From NCBI GenBank assembly GCA_037441765.1, contig JBBIRM010000047.1, forward strand, positions 1 through 17,320: a DNA stretch of 17,320 nt. The letters run 5' to 3'. The DNA is from JBBIRM01 sp037441765 (GTDB taxonomy: Bacteria > Desulfobacterota > BSN033 > UBA1163). Made by a program: the position numbers and the translations under genes. Shown here in pieces: positions 6,710 to 13,267 of this stretch (the first letter of the stretch is position 1; every line of letters starts with the position of its first letter). The notes beneath the pieces were generated by a model that worked only from the letters and a program-made list of their open reading frames with translations, was not told where the DNA came from and searched no databases.

Positions 6710-7092
6710 CCAGATCTCTTCTTCTCAATCTTCTGAAGGAATCTTTCTTTCGATACAAGGATCCTCTCATGCTCCCCTTCCGCCACTTTTTCCTTTTCAT
6801 CATAGGCGGTAACTAAGAAATAGAGATGGTTCTTTTCAACCCGATTTAGCAGGGCCCTGGCCATCACTTTCATCCCAAGGGGGGTTGGGGCTAAATGCTG
6901 TACCTTTATTAAAGTTCCAAGGCTACATTGGTCTTGACCCATGAACCCTTGAATGGCATCAATGGCCGCTGTCTCGAGTAGTTGAACGAGCCTCGGGGTG
7001 GAAAGAACCTTAAGGTCTACAAGACCCAACTGGCTGACCAGATCCTCCTCTCTTACGGTCATCTCTGAGTTTCCTGTTACTCCAGGTACCAT
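6706..7092 (-). CDS. FlK-like hot-dog thioesterase
   Basis: A 128-residue single-domain hot-dog protein resembling fluoroacetyl-CoA thioesterase FlK and its relatives. The FlK catalytic triad Thr42-Glu50-His76 has the same spacing here as T32 (LSTPRLVQLLE), E40 (LLETAAIDAI) and H66 (KVQHLAPTPLGM): 8 then 26 residues. The C-terminal strands (YFLVTAYDEKEKVAEGEHER) are typical. It would hydrolyse an acyl-CoA, but the family is broad and most members have no link to fluoroacetate, so the substrate is unknown. It overlaps the DUF2953 gene by 4 bases (ATGA) and follows the ferritin-like gene by 19 bases. Confidence 0.85.
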   Translation of the reverse strand: MVPGVTGNSEMTVREEDLVSQLGLVDLKVLSTPRLVQLLETAAIDAIQGFMGQDQCSLGTLIKVQHLAPTPLGMKVMARALLNRVEKNHLYFLVTAYDEKEKVAEGEHERILVSKERFLQKIEKKRSG

Positions 7093-7111
7093 CTCCTCTC
7101 TCCTTCATCGC

Positions 7112-7561
7112 TCAAAATTCTTTCAATATCTCTTCGTCGTAAATCTTCTCCAGGCGTTCTTTATGGGTGGATTCCTCTTGGGCAAGAATCAATAGCAATC
7201 TCTTTAACCTCGGTTCTTTGACCAACTTCTCTGTTGAGCGGTAAAGACGTTCGGATCTCTCCTCCTGCTTAATCGCCTCCCGGATAAGGTCTGCATAACT
7301 CATCTCGGAACTGAAAGGAACGTCCTCCATCATCTCGGCAATCCCCAAGCCCCTCGTCTCTTCCAATTCAATTCCCTCTATATTCTTCAAATCAAATCCC
7401 TCGAGTTTCTTCCGGTGCTCTTCTTCCATCTCTGCCAATTCCCGAAAGGCCTTCTTCATTCCTTGATCGGATCGATCCATCAATATCTTATAAAAAAGTG
7501 ACGCATCCGCCTCCTTTCTTATAGCAAATCTTAAGATTTCCTCCAAACTATCGATCCTCAT
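7112..7561 (-). CDS. Ferritin-like di-iron protein (rubrerythrin-type domain)
   Basis: A 149-residue four-helix protein with a full set of di-iron ligands: E17 (KEADASLFY), E46-x2-H49 (EEEHRKKL), E100 (KQEERSERLY) and E130-x2-H133 (QEESTHKERL). It lacks the rubredoxin-like FeS4 tail of classical rubrerythrin. Members of this group are thought to reduce peroxide or handle iron or oxygen stress in anaerobes. The start at 7561 (MRIDSLEEIL) is preferred: AAGGAG lies just upstream and the helix begins there. The frame stays open up to 7627, but those 22 extra residues lie wholly inside the DUF2007 gene and are basic and unlike the family. Overlap with the DUF2007 gene is 14 bases. Confidence 0.88.
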   Translation of the reverse strand: MRIDSLEEILRFAIRKEADASLFYKILMDRSDQGMKKAFRELAEMEEEHRKKLEGFDLKNIEGIELEETRGLGIAEMMEDVPFSSEMSYADLIREAIKQEERSERLYRSTEKLVKEPRLKRLLLILAQEESTHKERLEKIYDEEILKEF

Positions 7562-7802
7562 CCTCTTCTGCTCCTTCTCTAAAATTTTCTTTGACCTCAA
7601 AAAGGACTTCCTTTGCCTCCTCGACAAATCCCTCTGGAACCATTACTGCTCCCCAACCTTTCTGTGGCAGGTAAAGCCCATCGTAGGCCGTGTCCAAAAA
7701 AGATTTCATCATGTAAGGGATCCCTGCCCGCTCTAAGGCCTGGGCGATTCGATCCCACTCAAATCTACTCTCAACCACCCCTGCTTTCACCCACCGACTC
7801 AT
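7548..7802 (-). CDS. DUF2007-like small protein, first gene of the run
   Basis: An 84-residue protein matching the pattern of DUF2007 ('putative signal transducing protein'): a first strand with helix (SRFEWDRIAQALERAGIPY), DTAYDGLYLPQKGWGAVMVPE and a final helix EEAKEVLFEV, an alpha-beta fold like the C-terminal domains of regulatory subunits. No catalytic motif is visible. The ATG at 7802 lies only 9 bases past a good -10 box, so the message may be almost leaderless; AAGGA directly abuts the ATG. A GTG four codons later is an alternative start with better spacing. It heads the nine-gene minus-strand run down to ogt. Confidence 0.8.
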   Translation of the reverse strand: MSRWVKAGVVESRFEWDRIAQALERAGIPYMMKSFLDTAYDGLYLPQKGWGAVMVPEGFVEEAKEVLFEVKENFREGAEEDEDR

Positions 7803-7811
7803 TCCTTTTTT

Positions 7812-7840
7812 ATTATATAATGAAATTGAAAATAACCCAA
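7812..7840 (-). promoter_or_regulatory. Promoter of the DUF2007-to-ogt run
   Basis: On the minus strand TTGGGT (7840-7835) and TATAAT (7817-7812) are separated by 17 bases. The predicted start is about 7805, two or three bases before the ATG, implying a leaderless or nearly leaderless transcript. Confidence 0.55.
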
Positions 7841-7869
7841 AATTATTTTTTTCCCCTCCCCATTCGATC

Positions 7870-7887
7870 TCTCACGTTTCTGTGAGA
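7870..7887. promoter_or_regulatory. Inverted repeat between divergent promoters, candidate operator
   Basis: TCTCAC-gtttct-GTGAGA is a perfect 6-6-6 inverted repeat, between the -35 of the minus-strand run (7835-7840) and the -35 of the XRE-cupin gene (7914-7919). Its position suits a site for the XRE regulator encoded next to it, but binding is inference. Confidence 0.4.
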
Positions 7888-7913
7888 CCATTTTCATAGA
7901 AGTTAAAAATAAG

Positions 7914-7941
7914 TTGAAAAATAATTTTAAGGGCATATAAT
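7914..7941 (+). promoter_or_regulatory. Promoter of the XRE-cupin regulator
   Basis: TTGAAA (7914-7919) and a perfect TATAAT (7936-7941) are 16 bases apart. Transcription would start near 7948, about 28 bases before the ATG at 7976, leaving room for the GAGGTG ribosome site. Confidence 0.65.
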
Positions 7942-7975
7942 GATATAAAATCTCAAACCAATCACGAGGTGAAAG

Positions 7976-8530
7976 ATGGTAACGAAGAAGGTGGACGAAA
8001 AATCGTTTGGGGCAAAAATGAGACAGCTGAGGCAACTGAGGAAACTCTCTTTTGAATCCCTTGCTAACAAGACCGGCCTTTCCAATCGCTATCTTAGAGA
8101 GATTGAGGAGGGGAAGATCATTCCTCCTGTTTCCGCTGTCATCCAAATCTCTAAGGCTCTCTCTGTTGACTCTGGCTCTTTTCTATCTGCTGAAGAGCAA
8201 GAGGCCTTAGCCAAAAGGAGAAGAGAAAGCTTTTACAAACGCACCCAGGCTTACTCTTATAAGACCCTCACACCCGATGCAGAGACAAAACACATGAAGG
8301 CTTTTTTGGTAACTATCGATCCCCGGCAGGACCATCGGATGGTGGAGTACCGCCATGAGGGAGAGGAGTTCATCTATGTCTTAAAAGGGGAGGTGGAGGT
8401 CAGGGTAGGTGAAAATCAAAACCATCTGAAGAAGGGGGGGACCCTCCATTTTGATTCAGGGATCCCCCACAAACTCCGAAACCTCTCAGACGAGGAGGCT
8501 AAACTTTTGGTAGTCCTTTATACCCCCTAA
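7976..8530 (+). CDS. XRE-family regulator with C-terminal cupin domain
   Basis: A 184-residue two-domain regulator. Residues about 14-68 are a Cro/C1-type helix-turn-helix (MRQLRQLRKLSFESLANKTG, then LSNRYLREIEEGKIIPP). Residues about 106-183 are a cupin barrel (YRHEGEEFIYVLKGEVEV, then GGTLHFDSGIPHKLRNL), with H127, E131 and H165 as possible metal or ligand contacts. Proteins of this design sense a small molecule or metal through the cupin and often control neighbouring genes. It is transcribed alone, divergently from the DUF2007-ferritin-rtcB run, with an inverted repeat between the promoters, so regulation of that run or of itself is plausible. The start is supported by GAGGTG just upstream. 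Confidence 0.93.
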   Translation: MVTKKVDEKSFGAKMRQLRQLRKLSFESLANKTGLSNRYLREIEEGKIIPPVSAVIQISKALSVDSGSFLSAEEQEALAKRRRESFYKRTQAYSYKTLTPDAETKHMKAFLVTIDPRQDHRMVEYRHEGEEFIYVLKGEVEVRVGENQNHLKKGGTLHFDSGIPHKLRNLSDEEAKLLVVLYTP

Positions 8531-8553
8531 TTCTATTCCGGAATTTAGAATTA
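8528..8553 (+). terminator. Weak hairpin at the end of the XRE-cupin gene
   Basis: TAATTCTA (8528-8535) and TAGAATTA (8546-8553) form a perfect 8-bp stem that includes the stop codon, with loop TTCCGGAATT, itself partly palindromic. There is no proper T run after it, so termination is uncertain. Confidence 0.3.
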
Positions 8554-8621
8554 GGGTTTCGGATTAAAAAATTTCTATAGGAAATCAATCTACATCCTGC
8601 CATCGTCAATCTGTAATTGGA

Positions 8622-9488
8622 TTACTCCCTCCAATTCCTTGGAACTCCAGCATAAGAGGCCTTTCTTTCAAATTCACTTAATTGATTTTCAAAATATCGA
8701 ATCGCATTGTTGATTTGATTAATCTCCGAAGTTGTTCCCCGGGTTTCATATCTTTTCTTTAATTTTCTTAGTTCTGCAATCACTCGATGGTAGAATCGGA
8801 ATTGGCCAACCCAGTAGTCCTGACTGTATCCTCCTGGACGGTCAGGGGATGGAGTTCCTTGCATTGGGAAAAGCGTCATCTTTGCATTGGCTGAATCCAA
8901 GACGACCTTGAAACGATTCAGAAATGTATTTCCTAATAGCCCATCTTTATCAGAAGCCATGGTATAGACCAAAGCATCCACATTTTCTGCTTCTACATTG
9001 CCCGCCCTTAAAGACTTTAAGGTAACCAAAGGGGCTAATATAATGCTACTCACAGTTGCCACGGGCAGGAAAGGGGTATTCTCATCAATCGTAAGACCTA
9101 ATTCCTTTGCGGTCTCTCTGTTAATCAATGTAAAACTTGCCCCTGAATCTACAACAAAATATCGTTTCACCCTATAGTTTAAAACCACCTCCGTTAATAA
9201 CAATTCATGACGTCTATATAGGCTTACCTCCTTCCCCTCTAATTCAGTGGTTTTTGGTAAAGGGGAAGGTGCGGACCTCTCTTTGACTACCTGTGGGGAG
9301 GATTCCCTTGTTTCCTTAGATGGTTTTCGTGTCTCTGCATCAGGGCGATATCTCTCGGGGATATTGGAGATGTCATCTGTGAAATGGATGGTTCCTTTTT
9401 CATCTACCCATTTGTACATCTGACCATTACAGGGAATGGCCGATAAGATCAAAAGATAAAAGAAGAGAATTAAGCATTTCGCTCTCAT
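8622..9488 (-). CDS. Secreted DUF4124 and retropepsin-like aspartic protease
   Basis: A 288-residue exported protein. It has a signal peptide (MRAKCLILFFYLLILSAIP), then a DUF4124 module (QMYKWVDEKGTIHFTDDIS, about 23-41), a Pro/Ser/Glu-rich linker to about 85, and a retroviral-type aspartic protease domain with the catalytic signature FVVDSGASFTLINRE (D114-S115-G116) and the second-half motif DGLLGNTFLNRFKVVLD (about 182-198). Such single-domain proteases act as dimers. A basic and acidic helical tail follows (about 230-280). I chose ATG at 9488; the frame extends to a TTG at 9503, but the signal peptide starts better at the ATG. No strong ribosome site is seen. It is transcribed alone from a near-consensus promoter, divergent from ubiE. 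Substrate unknown. Confidence 0.85.
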   Translation of the reverse strand: MRAKCLILFFYLLILSAIPCNGQMYKWVDEKGTIHFTDDISNIPERYRPDAETRKPSKETRESSPQVVKERSAPSPLPKTTELEGKEVSLYRRHELLLTEVVLNYRVKRYFVVDSGASFTLINRETAKELGLTIDENTPFLPVATVSSIILAPLVTLKSLRAGNVEAENVDALVYTMASDKDGLLGNTFLNRFKVVLDSANAKMTLFPMQGTPSPDRPGGYSQDYWVGQFRFYHRVIAELRKLKKRYETRGTTSEINQINNAIRYFENQLSEFERKASYAGVPRNWRE

Positions 9489-9565
9489 AACCAAAAAAAT
9501 CAAACTAAATTTCGAAAGTTATCAGTGGAAGCATTAAATAAATCAATTGCTCCGAATAATAGAAA

Positions 9566-9594
9566 ATTTTACTTCTTATAAAAGGGGTTGTCAA
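9566..9594 (-). promoter_or_regulatory. Near-consensus promoter of the DUF4124-protease gene
   Basis: On the minus strand TTGACA (9594-9589) and TAAAAT (9571-9566) are 17 bases apart, 11 of 12 consensus positions. The start would be about 9559, giving a leader of about 70 bases. Confidence 0.7.
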
Positions 9595-9623
9595 TTGCCC
9601 TCTCGAATTGCTTTTGCTATAAT
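9595..9623 (+). promoter_or_regulatory. Promoter of ubiE giving a leaderless message
   Basis: TTGCCC (9595-9600) and TATAAT (9618-9623) are 17 bases apart. The -10 ends 7 bases before the ATG at 9631, so transcription should begin at or next to the start codon. Its -35 directly abuts the -35 of the opposite promoter (9589-9594), so the two probably compete. Confidence 0.6.
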
Positions 9624-9630
9624 TTTCAGA

Positions 9631-10347
9631 ATGAAAAAATATTTTCTTCATTCAGAATCGATACGGAATCTCTTCGACCATATTGCCCCAACTTATGACT
9701 TCCTAAACCATCTTTTAAGCCTGAGGAGGGATGTCTACTGGCGAGAGGGGGTGGCTCGGCAACTCGAGGGAGTCGATGGATGGATATTGGATGTGGCCAC
9801 AGGGACAGGAGAGATGGCGATCAAACTGGTCCAGTTCGGCAAAAATCAGAGGAAGGTTGTAGGAATTGATTTCTCAAGGCCGATGCTTCAGACTGCCCAT
9901 CGAAAGATTCTGTCAAAAGGTTTTTCAAATAATATCATGCTCGGACATGGAGATGCCCTCTACCTTCCTTTTAAAAAGGAGGTTTTCTCGGCCTCTCTGG
10001 TTGCTTTTGGTCTGAGGAATATTGTCCACAAAGAACAGGCCCTTGAGGAGATGATTCGTGTGGTCAAACCTGGAGGAAAGGTGGTCATCTTAGAATTCAC
10101 CCTCCCCAAAAATGTGATGATGAAACACTTCTACCTTCTTTACTTCCGGAAAATCCTTCCATGGTTGGGTGGACTTATCTCAGGGGATCGAGAGGCCTAT
10201 GCTTATCTTCCGGAATCGGTTTCTCATTTCCCTGATCCGGAAGATTACGAGAGGTTGTTAAAAAAATCTGGATTGGGAGAGGTTGCCACCCGGAAACTGA
10301 CCTTTGGCATCGTCTCCATAATTTCAGGAATAAAGAAGGGTTCATGA
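9631..10347 (+). CDS. ubiE/menG: Demethylmenaquinone methyltransferase
   Basis: A 238-residue SAM-dependent C-methyltransferase of the UbiE/MenG/COQ5 family, carrying out the last step of menaquinone (or the C-methylation of ubiquinone) synthesis. Visible parts are the family start IRNLFDHIAPTYDFLNHLLS, motif I LDVATGTGEMA (53-63), the acidic ribose-binding GIDFS (78-82), AFGLRNI, VKPGGKVVILEF, and the family ending TFGIVSIISGIKKG. The start is ATG 9631: the frame is open from 9547, but the 28 extra residues are unlike the family and lie in the promoter. An anaerobe of this kind would use menaquinone, an inference. It overlaps the GNAT gene by 4 bases. Confidence 0.95.
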   Translation: MKKYFLHSESIRNLFDHIAPTYDFLNHLLSLRRDVYWREGVARQLEGVDGWILDVATGTGEMAIKLVQFGKNQRKVVGIDFSRPMLQTAHRKILSKGFSNNIMLGHGDALYLPFKKEVFSASLVAFGLRNIVHKEQALEEMIRVVKPGGKVVILEFTLPKNVMMKHFYLLYFRKILPWLGGLISGDREAYAYLPESVSHFPDPEDYERLLKKSGLGEVATRKLTFGIVSIISGIKKGS

Positions 10348-10781
10348 TTCGCACATTTTCTCTTGATGATTTAAATCGTATTTTGGAGATCGAGCATCAA
10401 TCCTTTCCTAAATCTCCCTATGACTGGGCAACCTTCCTTCAACTCTATGCACTTTATCCCGAAACTTTTCTGGTTTATATAGAGGCCTCCCCTAAAACGA
10501 AACGAGAGGAGATATTGGGTTATATCGTTTTTTCTAAGGATGGCCATATCATCTCCATCGCAATTGACCCAAAACATCGAAGAAGGGGAATTGGGAAAAA
10601 ATTGGTGGAAGAGGTCTTGAAGTCTCCTCGGATAAAAAGGGTATGGGCGGAGGTGAGGAGGAGTAACTACGGAGCTCAAAGTTTCTACCTTCGAATGGGG
10701 TTCCAGATAATTGGAGAGGTTTCAAACTATTACGGAAATGAAGATGCCTTAGTTGTTCAATGGTTCCCACCTCACACTTAA
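10344..10781 (+). CDS. GNAT acetyltransferase, RimI-like
   Basis: A 145-residue GNAT-fold N-acetyltransferase. Motif A for acetyl-CoA is IAIDPKHRRRGIGKKLVEEVL (R/Q-x2-G-x-G as RRRGIG), followed by WAEVRRSNYGAQSFYLRMGF, the RimI-like 'N-x-x-A-x-x-F-Y-x-x-x-G-F' segment, and SNYYGNEDALVV near the end. The resemblance is closest to the RimI group that acetylates protein N-termini such as ribosomal protein S18, but the spacing is not unique enough to fix the substrate. The start codon overlaps the ubiE stop (ATGA), so the two are translationally coupled; a shared role in quinone synthesis is not implied. Confidence 0.88.
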   Translation: MIRTFSLDDLNRILEIEHQSFPKSPYDWATFLQLYALYPETFLVYIEASPKTKREEILGYIVFSKDGHIISIAIDPKHRRRGIGKKLVEEVLKSPRIKRVWAEVRRSNYGAQSFYLRMGFQIIGEVSNYYGNEDALVVQWFPPHT

Positions 10782-10784
10782 TCA

Positions 10785-10813
10785 TTGACAAGAAAATCGC
10801 CCTCTGTTATTGA
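10785..10813 (+). promoter_or_regulatory. Possible promoter of the PurF-like gene
   Basis: A perfect -35 TTGACA (10785-10790) is followed after 17 bases by a poor -10, TATTGA (10808-10813). It lies in the 61-base gap before the PurF-like gene and would leave room for the AAAGGGGG ribosome site. Confidence 0.35.
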
Positions 10814-10842
10814 AAGAAAAAGGTAAAGGAAAAGGGGGAAAG

Positions 10843-12240
10843 ATGAGCGGAGTTTTCGGGATCGTATCAAAAAGGAATTGTTCGGATACTTTGCTTTATG
10901 GAACTGACTATCACTCCCATATGGGAACAGAGTACGGAGGCCTGGCGGTTTTGGGAAGACGATTCTATCGCTCTATTCATGACATTAGTAAATCTCAATT
11001 CAAATCGAAATTTTTCGATGAATATAAAATGATGAAAGGGAGGATGGGCATTGGAGTAATTAGCGACCGAGAACCTCAACCCCTAATCATTGGCTCCAAA
11101 TTCGGAACTTTTGCCATTGCTGTGGCAGGACTGATTGAAAATACTGAAGCCTTAGGCTTAGAACTTCTTCGAGAAGGTGAAATCTTTGGTGAAATGTCCT
11201 CTGGGGGGATCAATTCAGTCGAATTGATTGCAAAACTAATCACTCGAGGCCGAACCCTTCCAGAGGGAATTGAAGGTATGTATGATCGGATAAATGGGTC
11301 AGCCTCCCTGCTCATCTTAAAGAGTGAGGGAATTCTTGCAGCCCGCGATCGCCTGGGACGAACACCTCTTGTCATCGGTCAGAAGGATGAAGAATACGCC
11401 ATTGCCACAGAAACCTGTTCTTTTCTAAATCTCGGTTTCAAGATTAAGAAATATCTGGCCCCAGGGGAGATTATCTTGATTGGAAAAAATGGGTTAGAGG
11501 AGAAATCCCCAGGTAAGGATAAAAACCAGATCTGCGCCTTCCTTTGGATCTATACAAAGTATCCTGCTTCAAGTTATGAGGGAATTAGCGTGGAGTTGGT
11601 CCGGGAAAGATGCGGGAGATTTCTTGCTAAAGATGACCGGGTTAAGGCCGACCTCGTATCCGGTGTTCCAGATTCAGGAGTTGGCCACGCCATTGGATAT
11701 GCTATGGAATCAGGCCTTCCCTACCGGAGGCCCCTCGTGAAATACTCAGCAGGATATGGAAGAAGCTATACCCCTCCCTCCCAAGAAATTCGTGACCTGG
11801 TGGCAACTATGAAGCTTATACCTGTCAAGGAGGTCATTCATGGAAATCGGATAATCCTCTGCGAGGATTCAATCGTTCGGGGTACCCAATTAAAAAACTA
11901 TACGATAAAAAAACTCTGGGAATGTGGAGCCAAGGAAATCCATGTCCGTCCAGCCTGCCCTCCCTTAATGTTTCCATGCCGATTTGCCCTCTCCACCCGG
12001 TCCATCCAAGAACTGGCCGCACGAAGGGCGATTCGTGCCATCGAAGGGGAGGATATCGAGGATGTTAGGGAATATATTGATCATCGGACCAGAAAGTATC
12101 AACAAATGGTCAACTGGATTCAGAAAGAATTAGGGGTGACCACCTTGAGGTACCAGAAGATTGAAAATATGATAAAGGCCATTGGCCTACCCAAAGAAAA
12201 ACTATGCCTTTACTGCTGGATAGGAGACTATAAAATTTAA
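10843..12240 (+). CDS. PurF-like amidophosphoribosyltransferase without the glutaminase cysteine
   Basis: A 465-residue PurF homologue. True PurF makes phosphoribosylamine from PRPP and glutamine, using Cys at position 2 as nucleophile. Here the protein begins MSGVFGIVSK, with Ser2 in that place, and the loop RMGIGVISDREPQPL lacks the usual glutaminase pattern. The transferase half is well kept: PRPP loop ILCEDSIVRGTQL (338-350), SGVPDSGVGHAIGYA and KYSAGYGRSY. The four cysteines that hold the [4Fe-4S] cluster in Bacillus-type PurF have counterparts: C231 (ICAF), C379 (FPC), C455 and C458 (LCLYC). It belongs to the group starting SK-x-x-C...YGTDYHSHMGT that is often annotated as PurF. It may use ammonia or have another task. 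ATG 10843 is chosen for its AAAGGGGG site; the frame is open to a TTG at 10810. Confidence 0.88.
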   Translation: MSGVFGIVSKRNCSDTLLYGTDYHSHMGTEYGGLAVLGRRFYRSIHDISKSQFKSKFFDEYKMMKGRMGIGVISDREPQPLIIGSKFGTFAIAVAGLIENTEALGLELLREGEIFGEMSSGGINSVELIAKLITRGRTLPEGIEGMYDRINGSASLLILKSEGILAARDRLGRTPLVIGQKDEEYAIATETCSFLNLGFKIKKYLAPGEIILIGKNGLEEKSPGKDKNQICAFLWIYTKYPASSYEGISVELVRERCGRFLAKDDRVKADLVSGVPDSGVGHAIGYAMESGLPYRRPLVKYSAGYGRSYTPPSQEIRDLVATMKLIPVKEVIHGNRIILCEDSIVRGTQLKNYTIKKLWECGAKEIHVRPACPPLMFPCRFALSTRSIQELAARRAIRAIEGEDIEDVREYIDHRTRKYQQMVNWIQKELGVTTLRYQKIENMIKAIGLPKEKLCLYCWIGDYKI

Positions 12241-12274
12241 ATCCACAGTCCTCACCCTGCGTCCTGCAATTCCT

Positions 12275-12727
12275 TTATTTCGAAAACCTTACAATATCCC
12301 CTAACCGAATCTTATTGGCTGAGAACCAACCCTTATTCATCTCCAGGGCATAGAGAATAGGTCGAGGGGGAAGATGAGATTCGAGGGTCAATGGCCTCAT
12401 ATCAGTTATCCCGACAATCCGACCTTTCCTATCAATAAAGGCAATGCTTAGTGGGATGAAGGTATTCTTCATCCAGAACCCGTGATAGTCCTCCCTTTCA
12501 AAAATGAAAAGCATCCCCTCGTCTTTACCCAGATGTTTTCTTCCCATTAACCCTCGAGCCCTCTCCTCCGGACTCTTTGCCACTTCAACCCAGATTTCCT
12601 TTTCTTTGATATAGAGCGGAATCTTTTGAAGAGATTGGCCATAGAGGATTGTAAAGGTTAATAAAAGGAAGATGGGAAGAACCACCAACTCACTCTTTCG
12701 CTTCAGAAACCCCTTTTTCTTTCTCAC
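12275..12727 (-). CDS. DUF192 family exported protein
   Basis: A 150-residue protein with an N-terminal membrane or signal segment (about 13-30, ELVVLPIFLLLTFTILYG) and a DUF192 domain: ERARGLMGRKHL (55-66), GMLFIF (71-76), FWMKNTFIPLSIAFID (84-99) and the ending ALEMNKGWFSANKIRLGD. DUF192 proteins are small beta-barrel proteins of unknown activity, usually periplasmic in such bacteria. The start is GTG at 12727, with AGAGGGG a few bases upstream; it overlaps the preceding small membrane protein gene by 38 bases. It is the last gene of the kinase operon and converges with the PurF-like gene across a 34-base gap without an obvious hairpin. Confidence 0.88.
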   Translation of the reverse strand: MRKKKGFLKRKSELVVLPIFLLLTFTILYGQSLQKIPLYIKEKEIWVEVAKSPEERARGLMGRKHLGKDEGMLFIFEREDYHGFWMKNTFIPLSIAFIDRKGRIVGITDMRPLTLESHLPPRPILYALEMNKGWFSANKIRLGDIVRFSK

Positions 12728-12926
12728 CCAATCCCCTCTTTTCGATCAATTCTGTGAGGTTTCGAATTTCATCTCGAATTTTGTTTGTATTCCACTGGAT
12801 GAACAAAACCCAGAGTGGAAGAAGAAGCCATATGATTAAAAGAATGGCCAGAAAGATGACCATTGCTAAAGCGATCCCAAATGGAAGTTCCTTAAATATT
12901 TGTTCAATATATCCTTCCATGTTCAC
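12690..12926 (-). CDS. Small single-span membrane protein, unknown
   Basis: About 78 residues with one strongly hydrophobic segment (FGIALAMVIFLAILLIIW continuing into LLLPLWVLF) and a charged, helix-forming C-terminal tail (NKIRDEIRNLTELIEK) that could make a short coiled coil. I do not recognise the family. The start is uncertain: ATG 12950 has no spaced ribosome site, GTG 12926 has AAGGAG at 7 bases and is preferred, and ATG 12920 is next. It sits between a lipoprotein gene and the DUF192 gene on the same strand, overlapping the latter, so it may be part of an envelope module with them. Confidence 0.7.
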   Translation of the reverse strand: MNMEGYIEQIFKELPFGIALAMVIFLAILLIIWLLLPLWVLFIQWNTNKIRDEIRNLTELIEKRGLGEKEKGVSEAKE

Positions 12927-12954
12927 ATCGAATCTCCTTTCCTCACCCATCCTT

Positions 12955-13239
12955 TTATTTGGATGACTCGCCTCCCAGTTTTTTCTTCAGTTTATCATCG
13001 ACCCTTAAAATTTGCTCCACATCCGAGCCACTTAGTTCCCAGGAATAGTTATTCTTCCCGTCTCTCTTCAGTTTTATTTTTACCTCCGGGGGAATAGGTC
13101 GTTCCTTTTCTTCTCTCTCCTTCTCTATGGTCACCTTGGTAGGAGGGGGTTCTGATTTCCCCTGCGGAGATGGAGAGTCTCTCTCACATCCTAAAATGAA
13201 TAAAGCGACCAGGATAAAAAAAACGATTTGGTATCTCAT
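12955..13239 (-). CDS. Small lipoprotein, unknown function
   Basis: A 94-residue protein with a lipoprotein signal: MRYQIVFFILVALFILGC, lipobox FILGC, lipidated at C18. After it come a Pro/Ser-rich spacer and a highly charged stretch (EKEREEKERPIPP), then a short conserved-looking tail (KNNYSWELSGSDVEQILRVD). The ribosome site AAGGAG is well placed. It is co-transcribed behind the hybrid histidine kinase after a 28-base gap. No known family recognised. Confidence 0.8.
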   Translation of the reverse strand: MRYQIVFFILVALFILGCERDSPSPQGKSEPPPTKVTIEKEREEKERPIPPEVKIKLKRDGKNNYSWELSGSDVEQILRVDDKLKKKLGGESSK

Positions 13240-13267
13240 CGCCCTTAACTCCTTCTGAAAGAATACA

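Noticed and set aside
7562..7627. Longer start for the ferritin-like protein
   Set aside because: The extra 22 basic residues lie inside the DUF2007 gene and the good ribosome site belongs to ATG 7561.
9547..9630. Longer N-terminus for UbiE/MenG
   Set aside because: It covers the promoter, is unlike the family, and the normal family start is at 9631.
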